The notes under the pieces are model-generated. The model was given only the letters and a program-made list of their open reading frames with translations. It made no database searches and was not told the origin of the DNA. A stretch of 64,000 nt of DNA from Pseudomonas sp. PDM16. GTDB taxonomy: Bacteria; Pseudomonadota; Gammaproteobacteria; Pseudomonadales; Pseudomonadaceae. This document shows, in pieces, positions 21,953 to 29,582 of this stretch; position 1 is the stretch's first letter; every line of letters starts with the position of its first letter. Position numbers and translations under genes: made by a program. The stretch lies in assembly GCF_014851865.1 (NCBI RefSeq), contig NZ_JACVAM010000001.1, positions 806,001-870,000 of the forward strand. The letters run 5' to 3'.

Positions 21953-23275
21953 TCAGACCAGGCCGACGGCTTCCTTCAGCCGATACCAGGCCATGCCCAG
22001 TGCCAGTAGCGGCGAACGTAGATGCTTGCCGCCGGGGAAGGTCATGTGGGGCACCTTGTCGAACAGTTCGAAGCCGCTGCCTTGCTGACCGGAGATGGCT
22101 TCGGCCAGCAGCTTGCCCGCCAGGTGGGTGGCGTTGACCCCGTGACCGGCATAGGCCTGAGCGTAATAGACGTTGCTGTGGTCTCTGAGTCGGCCGATCT
22201 GCGGCAGGCGGTTGGCTCCGATGCCGATCATGCCGCCCCATTGATAGTCGATCTTCACGCCCTTCAAGTCAGGGAAGACCTCCAGCATCTTCGGCTGCAT
22301 ATAGGCAGCGATATCTGCAGGGTCGCGACCGGAGTAGTGGCAGGCGCCGCCGAACAGCAGGCGGTTGTCGGCCGAGAGGCGGTAGTAGTCCAGCGCCACG
22401 CGCTGGTCGCACAGGGCCATGTTCTGGGGAATCAGCGCTTGAGCGCGCTCTGCGCCCAGCGGCTCGGTGGCAATAACATAGCTGCCGGCGGGGAGCACCT
22501 TGCCGCCGAGGGTAGGGTCGAGGCCGTTCAAATAGGCGTTGCAGGTCAGCACCAGGGTCTTGGCGCGCACACTGCCCTGGGCGGTGTGTACCTTCACTTC
22601 GGCGCCGTGATCAATGCGAATTACCGGTGAGTGTTCGAACAGCTTCACACCGAGTGAAGCGGCGGCGGCGGCTTCGCCCAGCGCCAGGTTCAGCGGGTGC
22701 AGGTGACCAGAGCCCATGTCGATCATGCCGCCCACGTAGCGGTCGGAACCGACCACCTCGCGCATCTGCTCCGGCTGCAGCAGGCGCAGTTCGTGGCGGT
22801 AGCCGAGGCTCTCCAGCTCGGCCTTGTCCTCGGCGAAGCCTTCCAGGTGCGCCGGTTTGTTGGCCAGGTCGCAGTATCCCCAGGTCAGGTCGCAGTCGAT
22901 GGCGAACTCGTCGACCCGCTGGCGCACGATCTCCACTGCCTCCAGGCCCATCAGCTTGATGGCGTGTACGCCCTCCTTGCCGATCACCGGTTCGAACTGT
23001 TCGACGCCATGGCCGACGCCGCGAATCAGCTGGCCCCCATTACGCCCGCTGGCGCCCCAACCCATCTGGTGGGCCTCCAGCAGCGCCACCGAGAAACCCT
23101 TGCGGGCCAGTTCGATGGCGGTATTCAGCCCGGAGAAGCCACCACCGACGATGCACACGTCCGCCACCTGCTCGCCGCCCAGGGGAGGGTAGGCCAGCTG
23201 GCGATTGGCCGTGGCCGCGTAGTAGGACGCGGCGTGCTGGTCACTGTGGACGGGCGTATTGAGCCGGGCGTTCAT
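21953..23275 (-). CDS. pauB: Gamma-glutamylpolyamine oxidase-type FAD oxidoreductase (PauB)
   Basis: FAD-dependent amine oxidase of the DAO family, which oxidises gamma-glutamylated polyamines to aldehydes in the PauA-PauB-PauC-PauD route. The product is 440 residues. The dinucleotide-binding motif CIVGGGFSGLNTAIELA is near residues 41-57, GWGASGRNGGQ near 74-84 and a C-terminal YAGHGVNATHLAGK stretch. The ATG at 23275 opens MNARLNTPVHSDQHAASYY; the frame runs much further upstream as shadow of the ykgJ region. A TGTTTGGAAAATTTGACGC element resembling other candidate PauR sites lies 20 bp upstream. The exact paralogue (B1-B4) cannot be settled here. Confidence 0.87.
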   Translation of the reverse strand: MNARLNTPVHSDQHAASYYAATANRQLAYPPLGGEQVADVCIVGGGFSGLNTAIELARKGFSVALLEAHQMGWGASGRNGGQLIRGVGHGVEQFEPVIGKEGVHAIKLMGLEAVEIVRQRVDEFAIDCDLTWGYCDLANKPAHLEGFAEDKAELESLGYRHELRLLQPEQMREVVGSDRYVGGMIDMGSGHLHPLNLALGEAAAAASLGVKLFEHSPVIRIDHGAEVKVHTAQGSVRAKTLVLTCNAYLNGLDPTLGGKVLPAGSYVIATEPLGAERAQALIPQNMALCDQRVALDYYRLSADNRLLFGGACHYSGRDPADIAAYMQPKMLEVFPDLKGVKIDYQWGGMIGIGANRLPQIGRLRDHSNVYYAQAYAGHGVNATHLAGKLLAEAISGQQGSGFELFDKVPHMTFPGGKHLRSPLLALGMAWYRLKEAVGLV

Positions 23276-23295
23276 GTGCGAAATCCTGATTTTTG

Positions 23296-23314
23296 TGTTT
23301 GGAAAATTTGACGC
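23296..23314. promoter_or_regulatory. Candidate PauR-type site upstream of pauB
   Basis: TGTTTGGAAAATTTGACGC; 15 of 19 bases match the element at 48773 before the pauD-like gene. Confidence 0.4.
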
Positions 23315-23438
23315 AGGATAAGCGTGGTCATTGCCATCCGCCAAGAGGGGGGTGGAAAAAGCTTCCGGTCGTCGCGCCGCTGCCTTGTACCGGGTGCTGA
23401 CGCTAAGATGCGCAGCCTCGTTGCCCAGGCATTTATCA

Positions 23439-23792
23439 ATGAGCTGTACCGACCGCAAGATCGACCATCTGCGCCGACAGATTCCCGGCTTCTCCTGCGT
23501 GCCGGACTGCCATGATTGCTGCGGTCCGGTCACCGCCTCGTCCGAGGAGTTGGCTCGCCTGCCGGTGAAAAGCGATGCCGAACACGACGCCGCGTTGGCC
23601 GAGTACAACTGCGTGCACCTCGGCCCGCAGGGCTGCACGGTGTATGACCAGCGCCCGCTGATCTGCCGCCTGTTCGGTACCACGCCTGGCCTGCCGTGTC
23701 CGCGTGGACGGGGGCCGGAAATACCGACCGAGCCGTCCGTCGAGCGCCAGGTTCACCAGTTGATTGCGAGTACGCGGCAGCGGCTGGTGTAG
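23439..23792 (+). CDS. YkgJ-type cysteine-cluster protein
   Basis: A 117-residue protein of the YkgJ/CxxCxxCC family, expected to bind zinc or an iron-sulfur cluster. Conserved cysteines are in GFSCVPDCHDCCGPV, NCVHLGPQGCTVYDQRP and the later RPLICRLFG. The start ATG at 23439 gives MSCTDRKIDHLRRQIPGF; upstream in-frame codons do not look conserved. It is divergent from pauB. The function is unknown. It is the last gene before the signalling island. Confidence 0.85.
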   Translation: MSCTDRKIDHLRRQIPGFSCVPDCHDCCGPVTASSEELARLPVKSDAEHDAALAEYNCVHLGPQGCTVYDQRPLICRLFGTTPGLPCPRGRGPEIPTEPSVERQVHQLIASTRQRLV

Positions 23793-23814
23793 CGAGAATT
23801 CATCCGGCTATGGA

Positions 23815-23833
23815 TATAATGCGATTCATTTTC
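23815..23833. promoter_or_regulatory. Fur box and -10 for the first ECF sigma gene
   Basis: TATAATGCGATTCATTTTC matches the 19 bp Fur consensus at 14 positions. Its first six bases are a perfect TATAAT, so bound Fur would cover the promoter. Confidence 0.75.
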
Positions 23834-23855
23834 AATTAGCCGCCGATCAACCCCG

Positions 23856-24392
23856 ATGACCAAGTCCTCTCCCAGCGTCGAGCTGATCGGCGCCCTGGCG
23901 CTGCATTATGACGACCTGGTGGAGTACATCCGCCGGCGTTTCCAGGGCAGCCAGTTCGCGCATGACGTGGTACACGACGTCTGTGTACAGCTGCTGGAGA
24001 AGCCTCCGCAGCAGCCAGTGACCCTGCCCTTCGCCTTCCTGCGGCGCGTCACCTTCAATAGAGCTATCGACCGGCGCCGAGCCGACAACACACGCAATGC
24101 CTATTTCGAGATGTCGGGCGAGGTGCCGGACTGGCATGTGCACGAGCTCGATGGCGCCGCCGCCCTGGATTTCGAACAGCAGCTCGATGCCCTGGTAGCG
24201 ATCATCGATGGTCTGCCGGCGCGTGCGCGCCAGGTGTTTCTCCTGCACCGTATCCATGGCATGCCTCAGCGCGAGATCGCCGACGAGCTGGGCATTTCCG
24301 CCAACATGGTGACCCAGCATTTCTCCCGCGCCATGCGCACCATCGCCCACGAGTGGGAGCCCGCGCGTCAGGCGCTGGCTCGAGAGTACTGA
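23856..24392 (+). CDS. FecI-like ECF sigma factor (cassette 1)
   Basis: Extracytoplasmic-function sigma factor of 178 residues, of the iron-starvation group. Region 2 spans about residues 15-75 (LVEYIRRRFQ, AHDVVHDVCVQLLEKP, AFLRRVTFNRAIDRRRA) and region 4 about 115-170 (LPARARQVFLLHRIHGMPQREIADELGIS). It starts a three-gene cassette: the FecR gene begins 4 bp after its stop and the receptor follows. A Fur box overlaps its -10 hexamer, so expression should rise in low iron. It should direct polymerase to the receptor promoter when the FecR partner relays siderophore binding. Confidence 0.92.
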   Translation: MTKSSPSVELIGALALHYDDLVEYIRRRFQGSQFAHDVVHDVCVQLLEKPPQQPVTLPFAFLRRVTFNRAIDRRRADNTRNAYFEMSGEVPDWHVHELDGAAALDFEQQLDALVAIIDGLPARARQVFLLHRIHGMPQREIADELGISANMVTQHFSRAMRTIAHEWEPARQALAREY

Positions 24393-24396
24393 CGCC

Positions 24397-25239
24397 ATGG
24401 ATCGCCCGGATCACGCTGAGCGCAACACCGGTACCGACCCGCTTTCGGCCTTCGAGGGTGCCCTGCGTGATCGTGTGCCGTCTCGTGAGATGTTGCTGGC
24501 GGAAGCCAAGGCGCAGACAGCGCGTCAACGCAGGCGTAAGCAGGCACTGGGTTGCGGGCTCTCCGTTCTGGTGCTCGGAGTGGCGCTGTGGGTGGGTGAT
24601 CCGGCATGGCGCAGCGAGTATCTGCGGACCGTCGCTGGCCAGCGTGATGACGTGAAGCTGGCCGATGGCAGCCAGGTGGTGCTCAACGGCGCCACACACC
24701 TGCGCGTCGAGCACCGGCTGCGTAGCCGGCAAATCGAACTGGTGGAAGGCGAGGCGACTTTCACCGTGGCGCATGGGAGCAAGCCCTTCATCGTGCGTAG
24801 CCAGCAGGCTGTGGTGCTCGACATCGGCACGGTGTTCAACGTGCGCAGTGACAGTCGAGGTGTGGCGGTGACGGTGGTCGAGGGCGAGGTCGAAGTTTCC
24901 GCGCCCTCCGCTGTCCCGCAGCGCCTGGTGGACGGCCAGCGGGTGCTGGTGCGGGCGGACGAGGTTGGTGCGCCCGATCGTGTCGACCCCGCACGGGTCA
25001 CTGCCTGGCAGCAGGGCAAGCTGCGTTTCGACGGCACGCCGCTGAGCGAGGTGATCGTCGATATTCAGCGCTACCGTCGGGCACCGCTCCGTCTGGCCGA
25101 TCAGCGCCTAGGTGCGCTGAGGGTTTCCGGGGAGTACGACAGCGTTGCCATCGAGTCGCTGATCGACCTGCTGCCGGTGATCCTGCCAGTCCGCGTGGTG
25201 CGAACCGCCGACGGTGATGTGATAGTCAGCGGCCGCTAG
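24397..25239 (+). CDS. FecR-type sigma regulator, atypical N-terminus (cassette 1)
   Basis: Inner-membrane regulator linking a TonB receptor to its ECF sigma. The product is 280 residues with one membrane segment at about 48-66 (GLSVLVLGVALWVG) and a periplasmic FecR domain (VKLADGSQVVLNGATHLRVE through VVEGEVEVSAP). The C-terminal secretin-like part (DGTPLSEVIVDIQRYRRAPL) is normal. The cytoplasmic N-terminus is only about 45 residues and lacks the usual tryptophan-rich DUF4880 anti-sigma motif that the cassette-2 protein has. How it contacts its sigma factor is therefore unclear. The ATG at 24397 is 4 bp after the sigma stop. Confidence 0.88.
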   Translation: MDRPDHAERNTGTDPLSAFEGALRDRVPSREMLLAEAKAQTARQRRRKQALGCGLSVLVLGVALWVGDPAWRSEYLRTVAGQRDDVKLADGSQVVLNGATHLRVEHRLRSRQIELVEGEATFTVAHGSKPFIVRSQQAVVLDIGTVFNVRSDSRGVAVTVVEGEVEVSAPSAVPQRLVDGQRVLVRADEVGAPDRVDPARVTAWQQGKLRFDGTPLSEVIVDIQRYRRAPLRLADQRLGALRVSGEYDSVAIESLIDLLPVILPVRVVRTADGDVIVSGR

Positions 25240-25251
25240 AGGCTTGCGCTG

Positions 25252-25274
25252 AAAAAATAACGAGAATTTTTCTC
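25252..25274 (+). promoter_or_regulatory. Element upstream of receptor 1, shared with receptor 2
   Basis: An A-rich run followed by the palindrome GAGAATTTTTCTC; a similar arrangement occurs at 29478-29500. It is either the ECF promoter region or an mRNA hairpin between fecR and the receptor gene. Confidence 0.4.
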
Positions 25275-25352
25275 AGGTGACCTCAACATTCCCCCGGACT
25301 CATCCGCCAGTCCCTGTGATCGCCAACTTCTGATCGTTCATGGGGGAGTTCC

Positions 25353-27866
25353 ATGCAAACCAAATCGATACACGCGCCCGGGCGGCGTAGCCGCCTTTCC
25401 CTGTTGATAGCCGGCATGACACTGGCTGCCACGTTGCATGCGCAGGACGGCACCTACGCCGTGAATCTGCCCACCCAGCCGCTGGACCAGGCGATCAACG
25501 CCCTGGCCGGGCAGACCGGCAGCCGCATACTGTTCGCCACCGAGGTTGCCGAGGGCCTGAGTGCGCCAGCGGTCAATGGCGAGCTGACCGTGGAGCAGGC
25601 GCTGCAGCGACTGCTACAGGGCTCGCAGCTGCATGTGCAGAAGACAGCCGATGGTGGCTTTCTGGTCGCCGCACCCGTTTCGGAAGGCGCGGCGATCGAG
25701 CTGGGGATGACCACCATTCAGGGCCAGGGCATGGGCGAGGCCACGGAGAACTCGGGCTCCTACACCACCGGCCTGGTCAGCATCGGCTCGAAGACCCCGG
25801 TCAGCCTCAAGGACACCCCGCAGACAGTGTCGGTCATCAGCCAGCAGATGATCGAGGACCGGCGCATCACTACCCTGCCCGAGGCGATGAAACGCACGCC
25901 GGGCATTACCGTGCGCAACAACAACTACCACGTCGAAGAGTTCTTCTCGCGTGGCTTCAGCATCGACAACGTGCAGATCGATGGCGCAGCGCCGATGGAT
26001 ATCGGCAACGGCCTGGGCACCTTCTACAGCGACCGCCTGTACGACATGGCGTCGTACGACCATGTCGAGGTGCTGCGCGGTTCGAGCGGCCTGCTGGGCG
26101 GTACGGGCGACCCGGGCGGCATTCTCAACCTGGTGCGCAAGCGCCCGCTGGATAGCTACCAGCTGAAGTTCAATACATCCGCCGGCTCTTGGGACAACTA
26201 CCGTACCGAGGTCGACCTGACCGGTCCGCTCGCGTTCGATGGCAAGCTGCGTGGGCGCATGGTGGCGGCCTATACCGACCGCCAGTACTTCATGGATAAC
26301 CGCAGCACCGAGAAGCCGTTTCTCTACGGCATCCTTGAGGCGGACCTGACCGACAGCACCATGCTGACCTTCGGCGGCAGCTACGACAAGGTCAAGGAGA
26401 ACGGCACCGGCGATGGCCTGCCGCGCTACAGCACCGGTGGCGACGTGCATCTGCCGCGCAGCACCTGGTACACCACCGACCAGGCCTGGTCCGATAGCTA
26501 TACCCGCGAGTGGTTCGCCAAGCTCGACCACGAGCTCAATCAGGACTGGAAGCTCAACACGTCCTACACCTACTCCTACAACGGCTCCACCACCGAAGGC
26601 GTGATCCCCTACGGTTCGGTGGACGAAAATACCGACACCGGCCCGTATTGGTGGGGCAGCTATGTCTCCAGCTGGAGCAAGCAGTCGGTATTTGACGTCA
26701 ACCTGTCGGGCTACTTCGATGCGTTCGGCCGCCAGCACGAGTTGCTGGTCGGTGGGGACTATCAGAAGGTTACCAGCCGCTGGCGTGGGGCCCCGGGCAT
26801 GCGCGACAAGGGCGGCATGATCGATATCTGGAATCCCGGCGCCACGCCGCTGCCAAGCGGCGTGTCCAGCCATGAGTTCTGGCGTGACTACTCCCCCAAT
26901 ACCCGCGAGCAGTACGGCCTGTACTCGACCCTGCGCCTGCAGCTGACCGACCCTCTGAAACTGGTGGTGGGTGCCCGTGCCCAGCGCTACAAGTTCGAGC
27001 AGGCCTACAGCATGCGCAAGAGCGACGGCACCGGGCCCTGGGTGGAGCAGGACGACGTGTTCGACCGCGAGCCGACCACCGTGGTGCCGTTTGGCGGGCT
27101 GATCTATGCGCTGAACGATGATTGGTCGACCTACGTCAGCTATTCCGAAGTGTTCAAACCCCAGGCGCAGAAGCTCCAGGGCCCGGAAGACGCCGCCACC
27201 TCCATCGAGCCGATGACTGGCAAGACCTACGAGACCGGCATCAAGGGCGAGCTGTTCAGTGGCGCGTTGAACGTCAGCGCCGCACTGTTCTACACCACCC
27301 GCGAGCACCAGGCGGCGACCGACCCGGCGTATCCCAATCCACCGTTCAGCTACAGCAGCTCGTGCTGCTTCCTGGCTCAGGACAAGATCACCAGCAAGGG
27401 CATCGATCTGGAGGCCACCGGCGAGATTGCGCCGGGCTGGGACATCATGGCCGGCTACACCTACAACCAGGTACACAACGACACTCAGGAGACGCTCTAC
27501 AGCACCGTCACGCCCAAGCACCTGTTCAAGCTCTGGAGCAGCTACACGCTGCCGGGCACGTTGTCCGACTGGCGCGTCGGTGCTGGCGTGACCGCGACGA
27601 GCGCGACCTATGTGGAGGGCGAAGCCTATCGCTTCGACAGCAACTGGAATGTCATCGACGCCCAGCCCTACAAGTTCAGCCAGTCGGGTTACGCGGTGTA
27701 CGACGCGATGATCGAGTACGACGTGGACGAGCACTGGACCGTCGCCCTGAAAGGCAACAACCTGTTCGACCGACGCTACTACAGCAGCGTCGGCACCTCC
27801 GAGTACGGCAACTACTACGGTGAACCGCGCAACTACATGCTGACCCTGCGCGGTACCTTCTGGTAA
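25353..27866 (+). CDS. TonB-dependent siderophore receptor with signalling domain (cassette 1)
   Basis: An 837-residue outer-membrane transducer. It has a signal peptide (to about residue 30, ATLHAQ), a STN signalling domain at about 31-110 (NLPTQPLDQAINALAGQTG), a linker with TTIQGQGMGEATENSGSY, a plug from about 148 (TPVSLKDTPQTVSVISQQM) and a 22-strand barrel ending LRGTFW with a terminal aromatic. It resembles FpvA/FoxA-type ferrisiderophore receptors; the ligand cannot be read from sequence. GGGGGAG lies upstream of the ATG. A vicinal Cys671-Cys672 pair sits in a predicted outer loop. It is strongly similar to the cassette-2 receptor. Confidence 0.93.
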   Translation: MQTKSIHAPGRRSRLSLLIAGMTLAATLHAQDGTYAVNLPTQPLDQAINALAGQTGSRILFATEVAEGLSAPAVNGELTVEQALQRLLQGSQLHVQKTADGGFLVAAPVSEGAAIELGMTTIQGQGMGEATENSGSYTTGLVSIGSKTPVSLKDTPQTVSVISQQMIEDRRITTLPEAMKRTPGITVRNNNYHVEEFFSRGFSIDNVQIDGAAPMDIGNGLGTFYSDRLYDMASYDHVEVLRGSSGLLGGTGDPGGILNLVRKRPLDSYQLKFNTSAGSWDNYRTEVDLTGPLAFDGKLRGRMVAAYTDRQYFMDNRSTEKPFLYGILEADLTDSTMLTFGGSYDKVKENGTGDGLPRYSTGGDVHLPRSTWYTTDQAWSDSYTREWFAKLDHELNQDWKLNTSYTYSYNGSTTEGVIPYGSVDENTDTGPYWWGSYVSSWSKQSVFDVNLSGYFDAFGRQHELLVGGDYQKVTSRWRGAPGMRDKGGMIDIWNPGATPLPSGVSSHEFWRDYSPNTREQYGLYSTLRLQLTDPLKLVVGARAQRYKFEQAYSMRKSDGTGPWVEQDDVFDREPTTVVPFGGLIYALNDDWSTYVSYSEVFKPQAQKLQGPEDAATSIEPMTGKTYETGIKGELFSGALNVSAALFYTTREHQAATDPAYPNPPFSYSSSCCFLAQDKITSKGIDLEATGEIAPGWDIMAGYTYNQVHNDTQETLYSTVTPKHLFKLWSSYTLPGTLSDWRVGAGVTATSATYVEGEAYRFDSNWNVIDAQPYKFSQSGYAVYDAMIEYDVDEHWTVALKGNNLFDRRYYSSVGTSEYGNYYGEPRNYMLTLRGTFW

Positions 27867-27880
27867 TTCGCTCGATGTGC

Positions 27881-27916
27881 AATGAAAACGCCCACCGCTG
27901 AGTGGGCGTTTTCATT
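27881..27916 (+). terminator. Terminator after receptor 1
   Basis: A 15 bp perfect stem (AATGAAAACGCCCAC / GTGGGCGTTTTCATT, loop of 6) ending in TTTTCATT. It separates the two signalling cassettes. Confidence 0.8.
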
Positions 27917-27948
27917 CTGGTTGCCTGCCATGCTGGCCTGGGTTCATT

Positions 27949-27967
27949 GCGAACGATTCTCATATGC
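27949..27967. promoter_or_regulatory. Fur box for the second ECF sigma gene
   Basis: GCGAACGATTCTCATATGC resembles the Pseudomonas form GCAAATGATTCTCATTTGC. A TATGCT -10-like hexamer overlaps its right end. Confidence 0.72.
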
Positions 27968-28019
27968 TGTAGTCTGATACCCGTTTCAGTTCCCCCGAAT
28001 TCACTCTCTGGAGCGTGCC

Positions 28020-28532
28020 TTGGCTGACGATCTCGATCGGCTGTTTCGCCTCTATCATCGCGAGCTGCAGCAGATTGCCTACCGCCGCCTCGGAGATCGG
28101 GAAATGGCGGCCGACCTGACCCAGGATGCCTTCGTGCGTTATGTCGGCCTCGACCGTGAGCAGCGCACGGCCGATATCGAGAACCCGCGCTTCTTCCTGA
28201 TCCGCATGCTGCGCAACCTGATCATCGATCTCGGTCGCAGCAGTTCGCGGCGGGGTACCACGGCGGTGCTGGAGGATGTCGAGGATGAACTGCTCGATCC
28301 CAACCCATGCCCGGCACGCTTGCTGGAGCTGCGCCAGCAGGTGCAACTGCTGCACGAGGCGCTGAGTGAGCTTCCGGAGAGCTGCCGCCGTGCCCTGCTG
28401 CTCAATCGCCTGGATGGCCTCGGCCATGCGGCGATTGCCGAACGTCTCGGCGTTTCGCCCAGCATGGTCAGCAAGTACATCATGCGCGCCCTGCGCCACT
28501 GCGTTTGCCGCCTTGGTCTGCTGGACGACTGA
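28020..28532 (+). CDS. FecI-like ECF sigma factor (cassette 2)
   Basis: A 170-residue iron-starvation ECF sigma. Region 2 includes LFRLYHRELQ and AADLTQDAFVRYVGL, with PRFFLIRMLRNLIIDLGR; region 4 includes LPESCRRALLLNRLDGLGHAAIAERLGVSPS. The best start is TTG at 28020, seven bases after GGAG, because it yields the family opening ADDLDRLFRLYHRELQ; no ATG fits. Its stop codon abuts the GTG of the FecR gene (TGAGTG), implying translational coupling. A Fur box lies 53 bp upstream of the start. Confidence 0.9.
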   Translation: MADDLDRLFRLYHRELQQIAYRRLGDREMAADLTQDAFVRYVGLDREQRTADIENPRFFLIRMLRNLIIDLGRSSSRRGTTAVLEDVEDELLDPNPCPARLLELRQQVQLLHEALSELPESCRRALLLNRLDGLGHAAIAERLGVSPSMVSKYIMRALRHCVCRLGLLDD

Positions 28533-29483
28533 GTGAAACCGGCCCTTTCCGAACGGGCTCTCGACGAGCCGCTAGCCGATGAGCTGACCGAGCAGGCCCT
28601 GCAATGGCTGGTCGATCTGCATGCGGGTGAAGGCCAGAGTGCCAACTGGGACGACTACCTGCGCTGGTGCGAAGCCTCGGAGGAGCATCGGCGCGCGGCG
28701 CGTGCCGCGGAGCGACTCTGGGAGCGCCTGGGTAGTACGGTCGATCGCCCGAAAGCCAGACGCATGCCTCTGTTGGGCCTGCTGCTGGCCATCGGCCTGG
28801 CGGGCGGCGCGTACTGGCAGGCGCAAAGCCACGGCTGGATGGCGGATGAGCGCACGGCTGTGGGCGAGCGCCGCTCCCTGCTGCTGGCGGATGGCTCCCA
28901 ACTGGAGTTGGCGCCGCGTACCCGGGTGGATATCGAAATCACCGATACGCAGCGTCTGGTGCGTCTCTATGCGGGCGAAGTCTTCGTGCAGGTGGCCGCC
29001 GATCCGCAGCGTCCTTTCGAGATCGAAGCCGGCAATGGCCGTATGCGTGCCCTGGGCACGGCCTTCGATGTTCGCAGTAGCGGCGATACCGTGAAGCTGG
29101 TGGTTACCGAGCATACGGTGCGAGTCACCCATGGCGATGCTTCGCAGGTTGCCGAGGTCGAGGAGGGGCAGGGACTGCAGTACGGCGCGCAATGGCTGTC
29201 CCGCCCGCAGGCTATGGATGTCAGTGCGGCCATCGCCTGGCGTCGTGACCGGCTGGTGTTCAACGAGCGGCCGCTGGGTGAGGTGGTCGATGAGTTGCGC
29301 CGCTACCACACGGGAGCGATCTGGTTGCGGGGCGATGAACTGAACAGCCTGCCGGTGACGGGCATCGTCGGTACCGGCGATGTGGCAGCCCAGTTGCAGC
29401 TACTGCAGCAGTCCCTGCCGCTGCGCGTTCGCCAATTGCCCTGGCTGACTGTGATCGAGCGCGATCCCGTCCGGACGAAATAA
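28533..29483 (+). CDS. FecR-type sigma regulator (cassette 2)
   Basis: A 316-residue regulator with the standard layout: an N-terminal DUF4880 anti-sigma motif at about 20-70 (QALQWLVDLHAGEG, LRWCEASEEHRRAA), a membrane segment at about 76-93 (RMPLLGLLLAIGLAGGAYW), a FecR domain (LLLADGSQLELAPRTRVDIE, then RALGTAFDVR) and a C-terminal signalling part (VFNERPLGEVVDELRRYHT). The start is GTG at 28533, directly after the sigma stop. It should hold and then activate the adjacent sigma when the receptor binds its ligand. Confidence 0.93.
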   Translation: MKPALSERALDEPLADELTEQALQWLVDLHAGEGQSANWDDYLRWCEASEEHRRAARAAERLWERLGSTVDRPKARRMPLLGLLLAIGLAGGAYWQAQSHGWMADERTAVGERRSLLLADGSQLELAPRTRVDIEITDTQRLVRLYAGEVFVQVAADPQRPFEIEAGNGRMRALGTAFDVRSSGDTVKLVVTEHTVRVTHGDASQVAEVEEGQGLQYGAQWLSRPQAMDVSAAIAWRRDRLVFNERPLGEVVDELRRYHTGAIWLRGDELNSLPVTGIVGTGDVAAQLQLLQQSLPLRVRQLPWLTVIERDPVRTK

Positions 29484-29500
29484 TCGCGAAAAATATTCTC
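29478..29500 (+). promoter_or_regulatory. Element upstream of receptor 2, shared with receptor 1
   Basis: AAATAATCGCGAA followed by a short A/T run and TTCTC, closely like 25252-25274 at the same place in cassette 1. It begins in the last codons of the fecR gene. Confidence 0.4.
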
Positions 29501-29582
29501 CATGCTGCTGTCAGGTTTTCGGACGCTGACGTCTTTCCTGTCGAGATCGATTTTTATTTCGCTAATTTGGCGGGGGAGACGC

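Noticed and set aside
25614..27734. 706-codon minus-strand frame
   Set aside because: Antisense shadow of receptor 1; composition of V/A/H/Q repeats and no ribosome site or family match.
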